NCBI GenBank assembly: GCA_963665575.2
Contig: CAXXDW010000003.1
Coordinates: 1,054,001 to 1,118,000 of the forward strand
DNA from: Rariloculus sp963665575
GTDB taxonomy: Bacteria > Pseudomonadota > Gammaproteobacteria > Steroidobacterales > Rariloculaceae
Length of the DNA stretch: 64,000 bases
Reading direction: 5' to 3'
Shown here: piece by piece, positions 31,588 through 39,599 of the stretch
How positions within the stretch are numbered: position 1 is the first letter of the stretch
How the letters are laid out: every line of letters begins with the position of its first letter
Notes under the pieces: generated by a model
Database searches by the model: none
Seen by the model: only the letters and a program-made list of their open reading frames with translations
What the model was told of the DNA's origin: nothing
Translations under genes and position numbers: made by a program

Positions 31588-31782
31588 CCGTCCCTCCCAG
31601 TCGGTGCCCGACGGGAGGGTACTTGGCCGTTGTCCGAGATCAGTACTTCAGCTCTATGGCTCCTTTATGCCGATCACCAGGTGGCGCCATTATGCCGATC
31701 ACACCATGGCTCCTTTATGGCGATCATCCCCTGGCTCCTTTATGCCGATCCTGAAATGGCTCCATATAGGCGATCATTAACA

Positions 31783-32056
31783 ACCCGGCCAGCTCGCTGA
31801 GCTCGGACAAGGACCCCTGGCGCATGGCCCCAGTGTGCAGGGCTCGGTGGCAATTCTCGATGACCGAATTCAGCGGAAAGTGACGGATTCGGGCCGCGAC
31901 GTCGGCACGTGCGAACGAACATCCCGTATGGACCTTGCCGTCGTCTGACGTCGAGCTGACTCCGGGAGTTGCGGCGCGTCACCTGGGTGGATGTCCTTCT
32001 CGACTTGCAAGTAGTACATATCTGGACTACGTCGGATATCTTGACGCAGTAGCAAG
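31783..32056 (-). other. Junction after the IS21 element, no recognisable gene
   Basis: DNA right of the element shows neither CRISPR repeat nor leader-like AT-rich sequence, so the original right side of the array was deleted or moved. Confidence 0.4.
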
Positions 32057-32350
32057 TCATGGGCTTGACGAAACGACTTTTCCGGGCGGCACTGAGCGAA
32101 CGCGGTAGCTACCGTCAGGGTTGACAATCACGACGCGCTGCCAGTCGCCACCGTAGCCACGCGGGGGATTCGGCATACATTCTGCGGGCATCGGTTCGCG
32201 GCCCAAGAGTTCGGCGTACGCCGGCATGTCGAACAGGCCGAACCGCGCGCAGTACTCCGACAGCGGCAGCCCTTCGATGACCGGCTCCGGTGCGCTCGCG
32301 CAACCGGTCAGGATCGCGGCGAGCATTGTTAGTATGTTCCTCATCATCAT
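32057..32350 (-). CDS. Small putative lipoprotein
   Basis: A 97-aa protein with N-terminus ending in the lipobox AAILTGCASAPEP, so it is probably lipid-anchored at the outer or inner membrane. The mature part (YCARFGLFDMPAYAELLG, GYGGDWQRVVIVNPDGSYRV) has no family I know. Starts at 32350 or 32344 are equally possible. Confidence 0.6.
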   Translation of the reverse strand: MMMRNILTMLAAILTGCASAPEPVIEGLPLSEYCARFGLFDMPAYAELLGREPMPAECMPNPPRGYGGDWQRVVIVNPDGSYRVRSVPPGKVVSSSP

Positions 32351-32446
32351 GTCACCCAATCGTGTTGGCTCTTTGTGTTCCCCATCGGTGTTAGGTCACC
32401 CCGAGAGGTCAAGCCCATAACTTGCTACTGCGTATCTTAATAACAT

Positions 32447-32863
32447 TTGGATAATGCTTTGACTTCTCAAACACTGCCAGCAACCGAATCCGGGCGAAAC
32501 CGGCCGTCGGGCCCCGCGTTGCGCACATTCTTCCGCGTCGCCGCGCTCTGGAGGCTCTCTGCGAAGGAACAGATGACCCTGCTCGGGCTGTCCGCTCCAT
32601 CAACCTTCTTCAAGTGGAAGAAAGACCCGAACGTCGCGCTGCCGAGGGATGCGCTGGAGCGCATCTCCTACATCCTGGGCATCTACAAGGCACTTCAGAT
32701 CCTGCTCCCCGATGAGCAGGCTGCCGATGACTGGATCAAGCGTCCGAATTCTGCAACGCCCTTCGGCGGCCGGTCCGCTCTCGATCGCATGTTGTCAGGC
32801 CAGGTTGCGGACCTCTACGTCGTCCGCCAGTACCTGGACGCACAGCGGGGCGGCTGGGGTTGA
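32447..32863 (+). CDS. Xre/MbcA/ParS-type antitoxin
   Basis: The 138-aa protein matches the antitoxin of RES systems: WRLSAKEQMTLLGLSAPSTF, then LPRDALERISYILGIYKALQ and the C-terminal RSALDRMLSGQVADLYVVRQ. The start appears to be TTG at 32447. It overlaps the RES gene by four bases (TTGA), the usual coupled order of these pairs. Confidence 0.8.
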   Translation: MDNALTSQTLPATESGRNRPSGPALRTFFRVAALWRLSAKEQMTLLGLSAPSTFFKWKKDPNVALPRDALERISYILGIYKALQILLPDEQAADDWIKRPNSATPFGGRSALDRMLSGQVADLYVVRQYLDAQRGGWG

Positions 32864-33993
32864 CCGTTACGCTTGCCCGCGTCGAGTGGAAACCGTGCCG
32901 GCGAATCATCCCGAGCCGCTTTCCGCCCGTACAGCTTTTCGAGCGGGTTACCGATCCAGCGAACCTTGCGGCGATTTTCGAGCTGGACGCGCTCACCAAC
33001 CCCCGGCTTCGCGACGCGTCTGGCGACATCGAGCTCGTACCGCCGGAGGACCGCGTCAGCGAACCTGGCACCACCGTCATCATGGCCGCGTTCGCCCACC
33101 TGAACCCGATGGGCAGCCGATTCTCGGACGGGACCTACGGTGTTTCTTGCGCCGCCAACAACCTTGCCACAGCGATTGCCGAGACAAGGCTCCACCACGA
33201 ACGGTTCCTCACCGCAACGGCCGAGCCGCCAATGGAACTGGACATGCGTGTTTATCTGGTAGACGTCGACGGGGATCTGCACGAGCTGCGCGGACAGATG
33301 GCGAGTCAACAGCTCGTCTACCACAACGACAACTACGCCGCTGGACAGCACTTGGCGCGATCGCTGCGTGAGGCCGGGTCAAACGGGATCGCATATGACA
33401 GCCTACGCCGACCCGGAGGCAAGTGTGTCGCCGTCTTCCGGCCGACACTTCTGTCCAACGCCCGGCAGGAGCGGCAGCTCTGTTACGTCGGGAACGTTCA
33501 TATTCCACGGATGGCGGTCACCAGATCCACGCGAAGCCGATCGGTTGGTCCACCTGATGCCGGTCACTCTCGTAGCGAAACGACGCAGGACTCTTTCTTA
33601 AGGCTCAGTAGTTACAATCGGAGTCGTTTCTTTCGCATGGATTCTCCATTGAGATTGAGCCCGTCGGCGCTGTGGACGTGCCGCTCGAGGATGGCGTCGG
33701 CGAGCATGGGTTCGCCGGCAAATCCGCATGACACTGAACTACCGCCTTTAGCGCTTCGAGCCAGTATCTATCCATTCGCGACAACCCGGTCGCGATGCGG
33801 AGCTCGACCTCTCCGGGCAACGTGTTCGGCCGGTCTCGAACGGCGAAGGTCTCGGGCGCCTCATTGCAAGCTCGCAGCTAACGCTGGAGATCATCCACGG
33901 ATTTTCACCACCTTGGCGTCGGTTCGAGTAACGAACGCTGCCCACGAATCCATCAGACGGCGCCGGCGCTCGAACAGATCCGAGCGAAAGTAA
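32860..33993 (+). CDS. RES-domain toxin with abnormal C-terminal read-through
   Basis: The first about 220 residues are a RES NAD+-degrading toxin: PVQLFERVTDPANL, HLNPMGSRFSDGTYGVSCAA, TAIAETRLHHERFL and an arginine-rich segment with NGIAYDSLRRPGGKCVAVFR. After CYVGNVHIPRM the frame runs on for about 150 residues antisense to an IstB remnant and the integrase gene, which is not natural protein. A normal stop has therefore been lost where IS21-related sequence begins, and the toxin may be damaged. Confidence 0.65.
   Translation: MTVTLARVEWKPCRRIIPSRFPPVQLFERVTDPANLAAIFELDALTNPRLRDASGDIELVPPEDRVSEPGTTVIMAAFAHLNPMGSRFSDGTYGVSCAANNLATAIAETRLHHERFLTATAEPPMELDMRVYLVDVDGDLHELRGQMASQQLVYHNDNYAAGQHLARSLREAGSNGIAYDSLRRPGGKCVAVFRPTLLSNARQERQLCYVGNVHIPRMAVTRSTRSRSVGPPDAGHSRSETTQDSFLRLSSYNRSRFFRMDSPLRLSPSALWTCRSRMASASMGSPANPHDTELPPLALRASIYPFATTRSRCGARPLRATCSAGLERRRSRAPHCKLAANAGDHPRIFTTLASVRVTNAAHESIRRRRRSNRSERK
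33612..33719 (-). pseudogene. IstB C-terminal remnant of another IS21-family element
   Basis: Minus-strand frame PMLADAILERHVHSADG followed by LNLNGESMRKKRLRL matches the C-terminus of IstB proteins from a different IS21 subgroup than the intact element. It lies beside the disturbed end of the RES gene. Confidence 0.6.
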
Positions 33994-35069
33994 CTCCCCT
34001 CGACGCCCGGCACGACATGCGCGAGTGCGGCTTCGGCTTCCTCGCGGCGCTTGCCGGTCTCGGCCGCCCAATCCCTGAACGACGAGCGCATGCCGTGAAC
34101 GGTCGCCCGCTCCGCTAGCCCCGTATCCCTGAGCACCTTTGTAAGTGTCATGTCGCTCAACGACTGTCCACGCCGCATCGGCGACGGAAAGATCAGCCCG
34201 CTCCCATCGTCGAGGACTCTCGCAGTCTCGAGCACGGCCAGCGCCGGCGCGCTCAGTGGCACGCGGTGTTCTTTTTCGGTTTTCATTCGTTCCGGCGGAA
34301 TCCGCCAAACGCGGTCGACAACGTCGACTTCAGACCAGCGCGCGAGTCGAACCTCGCCAGACCGGCACGCCGTCAGGATCACTAGCCGGAGCGCGAGTTT
34401 CGCCGCGATCGACGCGCCCGACGTCTCGATGGATTCGAGCGCCGACGGGATCTCCGGGTACGGCAGTGCTCGGAAATTCGACTTGACCGCGGGCATCCGA
34501 GGCAGGGCGCCGCTAATCGACTCGCCCGCCGGGTTGCTTTCGATATAGCCATGCGCTTGCGCCCACTGAAACACCGAGCCGAGCCGCTGACGAAGCTTGC
34601 GAGCGATCGCGGGTTTCTGCGTCCAGATTGGAGTCAGAATCCGAAGAACGTCCTCTCTGCCGATCCGGTCGACCGTCAGCGCGCCAATCGCCGGCATTGC
34701 ATATCGCTCGATCGACTCGCGCCAGTTTTTCGCCGTTTTCGGGCTGCGCCAGCGTGACGAGTTTGCGTCGATCACCTTCGCAAACGCCTCCGCGAACGTC
34801 GGCGCTCTACGCTTGCGCTTTTCAGCCAGCGGGTCGCCACCGCGACGGACGATGCGCCGATTTTGGAAGGCCGCCTCTCGTGCTTCCGCGAGGCTCACGA
34901 CCGGCCACGGCCCTAAGCCGATGTCATGCCGCCGCCCATTCACGGTGAGTCGTTGGACCCAGCTCTTGGTGCCTCCAGGCGAGACAACCAGATAGAGCGT
35001 CCCACCGTCCCCGTAGCGGCCAGGCTTGCTCAGAGCCCGGATTCGGGCGACGTTCAGTTGGCTTCTCAT
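33891..35069 (-). CDS. Tyrosine-recombinase integrase of a tRNA-inserted island
   Basis: The 392-aa protein has the N-terminal DUF4102-type arm domain (RALSKPGRYGDGGTLYLVV, GPWPVVSLAEAREAA), a SAM-like core and catalytic residues in TACRSGEVR, HGMRSSFRDW and the late AHVVPGVEGSYFRSD tyrosine region. P4-type integrases of this kind insert at tRNA 3' ends. It starts 150 bases from the 3' end of the tRNA-Glu gene, marking that tRNA as the island's attachment site. Confidence 0.9.
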   Translation of the reverse strand: MRSQLNVARIRALSKPGRYGDGGTLYLVVSPGGTKSWVQRLTVNGRRHDIGLGPWPVVSLAEAREAAFQNRRIVRRGGDPLAEKRKRRAPTFAEAFAKVIDANSSRWRSPKTAKNWRESIERYAMPAIGALTVDRIGREDVLRILTPIWTQKPAIARKLRQRLGSVFQWAQAHGYIESNPAGESISGALPRMPAVKSNFRALPYPEIPSALESIETSGASIAAKLALRLVILTACRSGEVRLARWSEVDVVDRVWRIPPERMKTEKEHRVPLSAPALAVLETARVLDDGSGLIFPSPMRRGQSLSDMTLTKVLRDTGLAERATVHGMRSSFRDWAAETGKRREEAEAALAHVVPGVEGSYFRSDLFERRRRLMDSWAAFVTRTDAKVVKIRG

Positions 35070-35219
35070 GCCTTATTCCCACGTCTTTTACCACGCACGA
35101 AATGAGATGTTACGACAACGCCTGAGAACTTACAACACCCTAAACTGGGCTAACTCTCTTGAACTATTAGGTTTTTTCGGATGTCTAGAGAATTCTTGAC
35201 AACGTAAGAATGGCTACGA

Positions 35220-35295
35220 TGGCGTCCCCACGGGGATTCGAACCCCGGTTGCCGCCGTGAAAGGGCGGTGTCCTAGGCCTCTAGACGATGGGGAC
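35220..35295 (-). tRNA. tRNA-Glu (TTC anticodon)
   Basis: A complete 76-base cloverleaf on the minus strand: acceptor GTCCCCA paired with TGGGGAC, anticodon TTC in the loop CTTTCAC, T-arm GGTTCGAATCC and encoded CCA. The gene is intact, so integration restored its 3' end. I did not find a second copy of its 3' end further left in the window. Confidence 0.95.
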
Positions 35296-35612
35296 GTCCG
35301 TTGCTAAGAGTTGCTGGAGACAGGCTCCTTGGCTGCGCTGTCGGTGCAGCGCCGGTATTTTACACAGATGTTTCGGACCCCTTGCAACACGGGACGCTCA
35401 GACGGGTTGGTTGGTCTGCTACTGTCCCCTGTGCGCGGACACGAACCGGCGTCCGAACGGTACACTAGACAATGAAAAGCTGACCGCAGCCCAAATTGGC
35501 GACGCTGCGACATGCGGGGTCGCGCGCGCCGCAGGCCGTGGTGGAACCGGCGCTTGGCTGGCAATTGCGATAGCCGCCAGGGCACCTGGCCCGAGAATGA
35601 CCGCGCGGTCCC
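35296..35612 (-). other. No recognisable gene
   Basis: Between the tRNA-Glu gene and the metallophosphoesterase pseudogene. It should hold the tRNA promoter; only short frames are seen. Confidence 0.4.
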
Positions 35613-36021
35613 CTATCGTCCGGGCCGAACTCGACTGCGGTGAGAAACCTGACGGACTTCGCGGCCGATCTCGACAGCGAATCCGGGGTCGTGGCAGAAA
35701 TTGGCCCACAAAGGCGTGCCCACGAACCGCTGCCCACCCACTTCAAAGACGCGGTTGTTGAGCCATTCGTAGCCGCCGTACGCGGACATCTTGCGCATGA
35801 AACTCGTCGGCTTCGGGCACGTCCTTGCCGTAGAACTCGTGATTACCGGCCACGTACAGGACCGCCTCGTAGCGGCTGCTCAGGTCGTGAAGCCAATCGA
35901 CGGTCTCAATGTCTGCGCAACCTATGTCGCCGGCCAGCACAAGCACATTGGCGCCCACGTCCCGCAGCTCCGGATTGTGGCCGAATTCGATGTGCAAGGC
36001 GCTTGCGATCTGCAATTTCAT
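35613..36021 (-). pseudogene. Metallophosphoesterase, truncated and frameshifted
   Basis: The start MKLQIASALHIEFGHNPELR, VLVLAGDIGCADIETVDWL and LYVAGNHEFYGKDVPEADEF are calcineurin-like phosphoesterase motifs. The usual metal-binding D of the DxH motif is A here. Near 35800 the frame shifts, and the continuation MRKMSAYGGYEWLNNRVFEV with RFVGTPLWANF is found in another frame before homology ends at about 35620. It is non-functional on two counts. Confidence 0.65.
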
Positions 36022-36143
36022 CGCGTGCTCTTTTGTAGCAGCAGACCCCCGGAAGCTGGGGTAGACTGTGCCAGGTGCGAAAGGATCCTCCCAGGACTCG
36101 GTCGCGCCGGCGGACACCGGGCGAAGGCGGTAGAATCGAGCGA

Positions 36144-36332
36144 ATGGCCGCCACCGAAAACCACTTCCTCAAAGTGCTGAAGGACCGGCTTCCCTACCTG
36201 AACCCGGCGATGCTGTTCGGGTCGGATTCGAGTTTCGCGAGCCTCTGCACTCGGCTCCTGATCAGTCACGGAGACTTCAGGCGGCTTCCAGGGCACGTGC
36301 TGGCCGACCGGCTCGAAGCATGGACCCGGTAG
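36144..36332 (+). CDS. Small protein upstream of an AbiEii-like gene
   Basis: A 62-aa protein MAATENHFLKVLKDRLPYLN, then PAMLFGSDSSFASLC and FRRLPGHVLADRLEAW. It begins a compact three-gene unit and may be a regulator or antitoxin; family not recognised. Confidence 0.5.
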   Translation: MAATENHFLKVLKDRLPYLNPAMLFGSDSSFASLCTRLLISHGDFRRLPGHVLADRLEAWTR

Positions 36333-36338
36333 TCGACG

Positions 36339-37034
36339 ATGCGATCAGAACACGTTCCCGCACCACAAGGCGCCGTTGCGGCGGCGATGTTCGGTGTGCT
36401 GACAGAGGTCATAAACGGACGCCACCTTTCGTTCGGCGGCGGCACGGTACTTGCTGCCCGGTGGAACCACCGCCAGTCCTTCGACGTGGATCTGTTCTGC
36501 GAGCCGACCGCCTACGGCCGGCTTACGCCCCAACAGCGCGCCCGGATCGAACGGTCTCTTCGGAAGATCGACGGCTGCTCGCGAGAGCGGACGTGGTGCG
36601 AGGACATCGCAACGTACACGGAAATTGGAGAAATTGAAGCGACCGTGCTCCCGCGAAGCGTCGTGATCGAATCGAACAAGCCTACGCGCCTCTACGGCAC
36701 CTCCCTCGCGCTACAGGCCAACGCGCAGATTCTCTACGCGAAGCTGGCATGGCGAATGTACCAGGCTGGGGAAATACCGGTGCGTGACGCCTATGATCTG
36801 GCCAGCGCGGCCGAACATGACCCGGAGGCTCTCGCACGGGCGCGCGAGCACACGAGTCCGCGCGTGCTTTCAGCCGTGTCGTCCATCGTCGAGGCGCTGC
36901 CGACGGGATGGGCGGAAGACGACATGAAGGCGCTCATCGAAGCGCAGCACCGATGGACGGAAGACGACCTGCGGGAGCGGCTGCTTGCGGCCCTCCGAAC
37001 GAACGCCACCCACAGCCGGGAGCACGGCCAGTGA
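36339..37034 (+). CDS. AbiEii-like nucleotidyltransferase
   Basis: The 231-aa protein has the nucleotidyltransferase core LSFGGGTVLAARWNHRQSFD with VDLFC and a supporting helix LALQANAQILYAKLAWRM, as in AbiEii/MenT-related proteins. It is divergent from the AbiEii-like toxin at 19905. It is coupled (GTGA) to the next gene. Confidence 0.7.
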   Translation: MRSEHVPAPQGAVAAAMFGVLTEVINGRHLSFGGGTVLAARWNHRQSFDVDLFCEPTAYGRLTPQQRARIERSLRKIDGCSRERTWCEDIATYTEIGEIEATVLPRSVVIESNKPTRLYGTSLALQANAQILYAKLAWRMYQAGEIPVRDAYDLASAAEHDPEALARAREHTSPRVLSAVSSIVEALPTGWAEDDMKALIEAQHRWTEDDLRERLLAALRTNATHSREHGQ

Positions 37035-37411
37035 GTCCGCGAATCGAAAACCCGACGACACTTCGTTCTGACGAAGCCTTTGCCCGGTACGCGGGCCGCT
37101 ACGCCGAATTGCGACGAGAACCTGACGCCGAAGATGTCGCACATGCGATCGTCCGCAAACATTGCGCCGGTCGGCAAGGGCGCGTGGACGGGGCGGCGAT
37201 ACTGCAATCGCTCAATGCGGACCCTGACTCGAACATCGACTCGAATCTCGCGGTACGTTGGTTGCTGTCGAGCATCGCGCCGCATGAGTGCGTCTTGCTC
37301 GTCACCCGTTGCGGAGTGAAGCCGCAGGCGCTTGCCCGTCATGTCCGCGCAAAGCCCGTGCGCCGGGAAGCGCTCGTGCGCTTCCTGAATCAGTTCGCTG
37401 CCAACCGCTGA
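37031..37411 (+). CDS. Hypothetical protein coupled to an AbiEii-like gene
   Basis: GTG start overlapping the preceding stop. The 126-aa product SPRIENPTTLRSDEAFARYA, LNADPDSNIDSNLAVRWLLS and VLLVTRCGVKPQALARHVRA is probably soluble and helical. As the third gene of the unit it could be the cognate antitoxin; this is context-based inference. Confidence 0.45.
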   Translation: MSPRIENPTTLRSDEAFARYAGRYAELRREPDAEDVAHAIVRKHCAGRQGRVDGAAILQSLNADPDSNIDSNLAVRWLLSSIAPHECVLLVTRCGVKPQALARHVRAKPVRREALVRFLNQFAANR

Positions 37412-37552
37412 TCCGATTGGCGGCACAGGGGATCATGAGCGGCGCGTTCAGCGCTTGATGGAATCGCTCATCCAAACAATTCAGACCGAGCGCGCCATGA
37501 CCCAAAAAATGGACAAAAATCAATCGCCTGCACGGCTTCCCTGGAGGGGGGT

Positions 37553-37628
<76 letters not shown>

Positions 37629-37912
37629 CGGTCGATTGAGCGTCGCAGTCTAGCACCGCGGCGGAATCGGTCAAGCCGCTTGCCTGCAGATCACTACCGC
37701 CAGGACCGCTCCCGGTCCGGACCGCGGAACACCCACCGTTCCCGTCAACGTGCGCCTGCCGTTTGCTTCGGCTTCCGGCAGAGGTTTGGGGCGGAATGCA
37801 AGAATCACGCTTGACACCGGCGCGGACAATCCACCGCCATCCAGGCTCGATTGCGCTCGCGATCCGCCTCTTGCAACAGGCTTCGGCCGTTCCGCTCACC
37901 TGCTTTGGCCGC

Positions 37913-39340
37913 TTACTGCACAACCGCTTGCTGCGCGGCGGCGCGCGCATCGATGAACGCAAGCGCCCGATCGATCCTCCGCAGCGCTCGCTCGCGGCCG
38001 ACGAGCACCAGAGTCGTCCCGATCCCGGGCGAAGCGGCCGCCCCTGTCACCGCCACCCGCAGCGGCTGGGCGACCTTGCCGAGCTTGAGGTCCAGACTCT
38101 CAGCAGCGGCTTCGACCGCCGCCTGCGTCGAATCTTCGGTCCACGCGTCAAGCCCGGCAAGTGTCTCTCGCACGGCACCGAGCGCGGGCCGCGCGACCGG
38201 CCGCAGGTGCGCTTTTGCAGACTTCGCGTCGAACTCGTCGAACTCCGAGAAATAGCAACGTGCGCGTTCGGCCATCTCGACCACCGTCTGGCTGCGTTCA
38301 CGCAAGGCCTCGACCGCGACCGGTAACGGCGGCCCGGCGGCGGGATCGAGCCCCTGGGCGCGGAGCCGGTCCGCGAGCAGTGCCGCCAGGCGGTCGGCGT
38401 CCGCCGACTGGATGTGGCGATGATTGACCCAGAGGAGCTTCGCCGAATCGAAGCGCGCCGCCGAGCGGCTCACCGCGTCGAGCCCGAAGAGATCGATCAT
38501 CTCGTCGAGCGTGAAAATCTCCCGATCGCCATGCGACCAGCCCAGCCGCAACAGGTAGTTGAGCAAGGCCTCCGGCAGATACCCGAGATTGCGGTACTCC
38601 AGGACATCGACCGAACCGTGACGCTTCGAGAGCTTCGTGTCGTCTGAACCGTGGATCATCGGCAGATGCGCGAATGCCGGCGGTTCGACGCCTAGAGCCC
38701 GGAAAAGGTTGATCTGGCGCGGCGTGTTGTTGAGGTGGTCGTCGCCGCGGATGACGTGGCTGATCCGCATGTCGGAATCGTCGACGACGACCGTGAAATT
38801 GTACGTCGGCGAACCGTCCGAGCGGGCGATGATCAGGTCGTCGAGCTCGGCGTTGTCGAAGGTGACCCGACCCTTGACGAGGTCGTCGACCACGACCTCG
38901 CCCTCCAGCGGATTCCTGAATCGCAGGACGGGCGCAACATCGTCGCGCACGCGCGAGCCATCGCGGCAACGGCCGTCGTAGCGGGGTTTCAGTCCCTGCG
39001 CCTGCGCCTCGGCCCGCATCGCGTCGATTTCCTCGCGGCTGCAGTAGCAGCGATAGGCCAGCCCGCCGTCGAGCATCTGCTGCAGGACTTCCCCATAGCG
39101 CTCGAACCGCCGTGTCTGGTAGACCGGATCGTCGTCCGCGTCGAGACCGAGCCAGCCGAGACCGTCGAGGATCGCGTCGATGGCCGCCTGCGTCGAGCGC
39201 TGCCGGTCCGTGTCCTCGATCCTGAGCACGTATTCGCCGCCGTGGTGCCGGGCAAACAGCCAGGCGTATAGCGCCGTGCGGACGCTACCGATGTGCAGAT
39301 GGCCGGTTGGGCTCGGCGCGAAGCGCGTGCGGACGGTCAT
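37913..39340 (-). CDS. gltX: Glutamyl-tRNA synthetase
   Basis: A class I synthetase of 475 aa charging tRNA-Glu: HIGH-type motif FAPSPTGHLHIGSVRTALYA, tRNA-acceptor region with RIEDTDRQRSTQAAID, and the KMSKS-type KLSKRHGSVDVLEY. The start MTVRTRFAPSPTG was chosen because the conserved N-terminus begins there; the frame continues upstream across the tRNA-Val gene. It is flanked by tRNA-Val and tRNA-Ala, a common gammaproteobacterial arrangement. Confidence 0.98.
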   Translation of the reverse strand: MTVRTRFAPSPTGHLHIGSVRTALYAWLFARHHGGEYVLRIEDTDRQRSTQAAIDAILDGLGWLGLDADDDPVYQTRRFERYGEVLQQMLDGGLAYRCYCSREEIDAMRAEAQAQGLKPRYDGRCRDGSRVRDDVAPVLRFRNPLEGEVVVDDLVKGRVTFDNAELDDLIIARSDGSPTYNFTVVVDDSDMRISHVIRGDDHLNNTPRQINLFRALGVEPPAFAHLPMIHGSDDTKLSKRHGSVDVLEYRNLGYLPEALLNYLLRLGWSHGDREIFTLDEMIDLFGLDAVSRSAARFDSAKLLWVNHRHIQSADADRLAALLADRLRAQGLDPAAGPPLPVAVEALRERSQTVVEMAERARCYFSEFDEFDAKSAKAHLRPVARPALGAVRETLAGLDAWTEDSTQAAVEAAAESLDLKLGKVAQPLRVAVTGAAASPGIGTTLVLVGRERALRRIDRALAFIDARAAAQQAVVQ

Positions 39341-39360
39341 GACGGGGGTACTTGAAGTGA

Positions 39361-39435
39361 TGGTGGGCGATACTGGGCTTGAACCAGTGACCTCTGCCGT
39401 GTGAAGACAGCGCTCTCCCGCTGAGCTAATCGCCC
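39361..39435 (-). tRNA. tRNA-Val (CAC anticodon)
   Basis: A 75-base cloverleaf: acceptor GGGCGAT pairing with ATCGCCC, anticodon CAC in the loop TTCACAC, T-arm GGTTCAAGCC, encoded CCA. It lies 20 bases upstream of gltX, so the two may be co-transcribed. Confidence 0.9.
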
Positions 39436-39599
39436 GTCCCGGATTGCGGTCATTTTGCGCAGGCTGCGCCGGGTGCGCAAGGGTGACGCTGCGAGCGGTC
39501 TCGTGCTCGGTGCGCCATGACGCCTGGCCGCGCCGCCCGGTTCGCATTCGACCCGGTTGGTAGTACGCTTGCGCACATCGCACCCAACCCGGGCCACGC

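Larger units (their letters stand above)
28828..31782 (-). mobile_element. IS21-family insertion sequence
   Basis: About 2.96 kb, bounded by inverted ends beginning TGTTACTGATCGCC (left) and TGTTAATGATCGCC (right, minus strand). Repeats of the form TGATCGCC-N4-TGGAGCCA occur twice at the left (24 apart) and five times at the right at exactly 25-base spacing (31657, 31682, 31707, 31732, 31757), the multiple transposase sites typical of IS21. It carries istA and istB on the minus strand. Left junction is inside a CRISPR repeat; no direct target duplication is seen, and the CRISPR repeat does not resume on the right. Confidence 0.9.
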
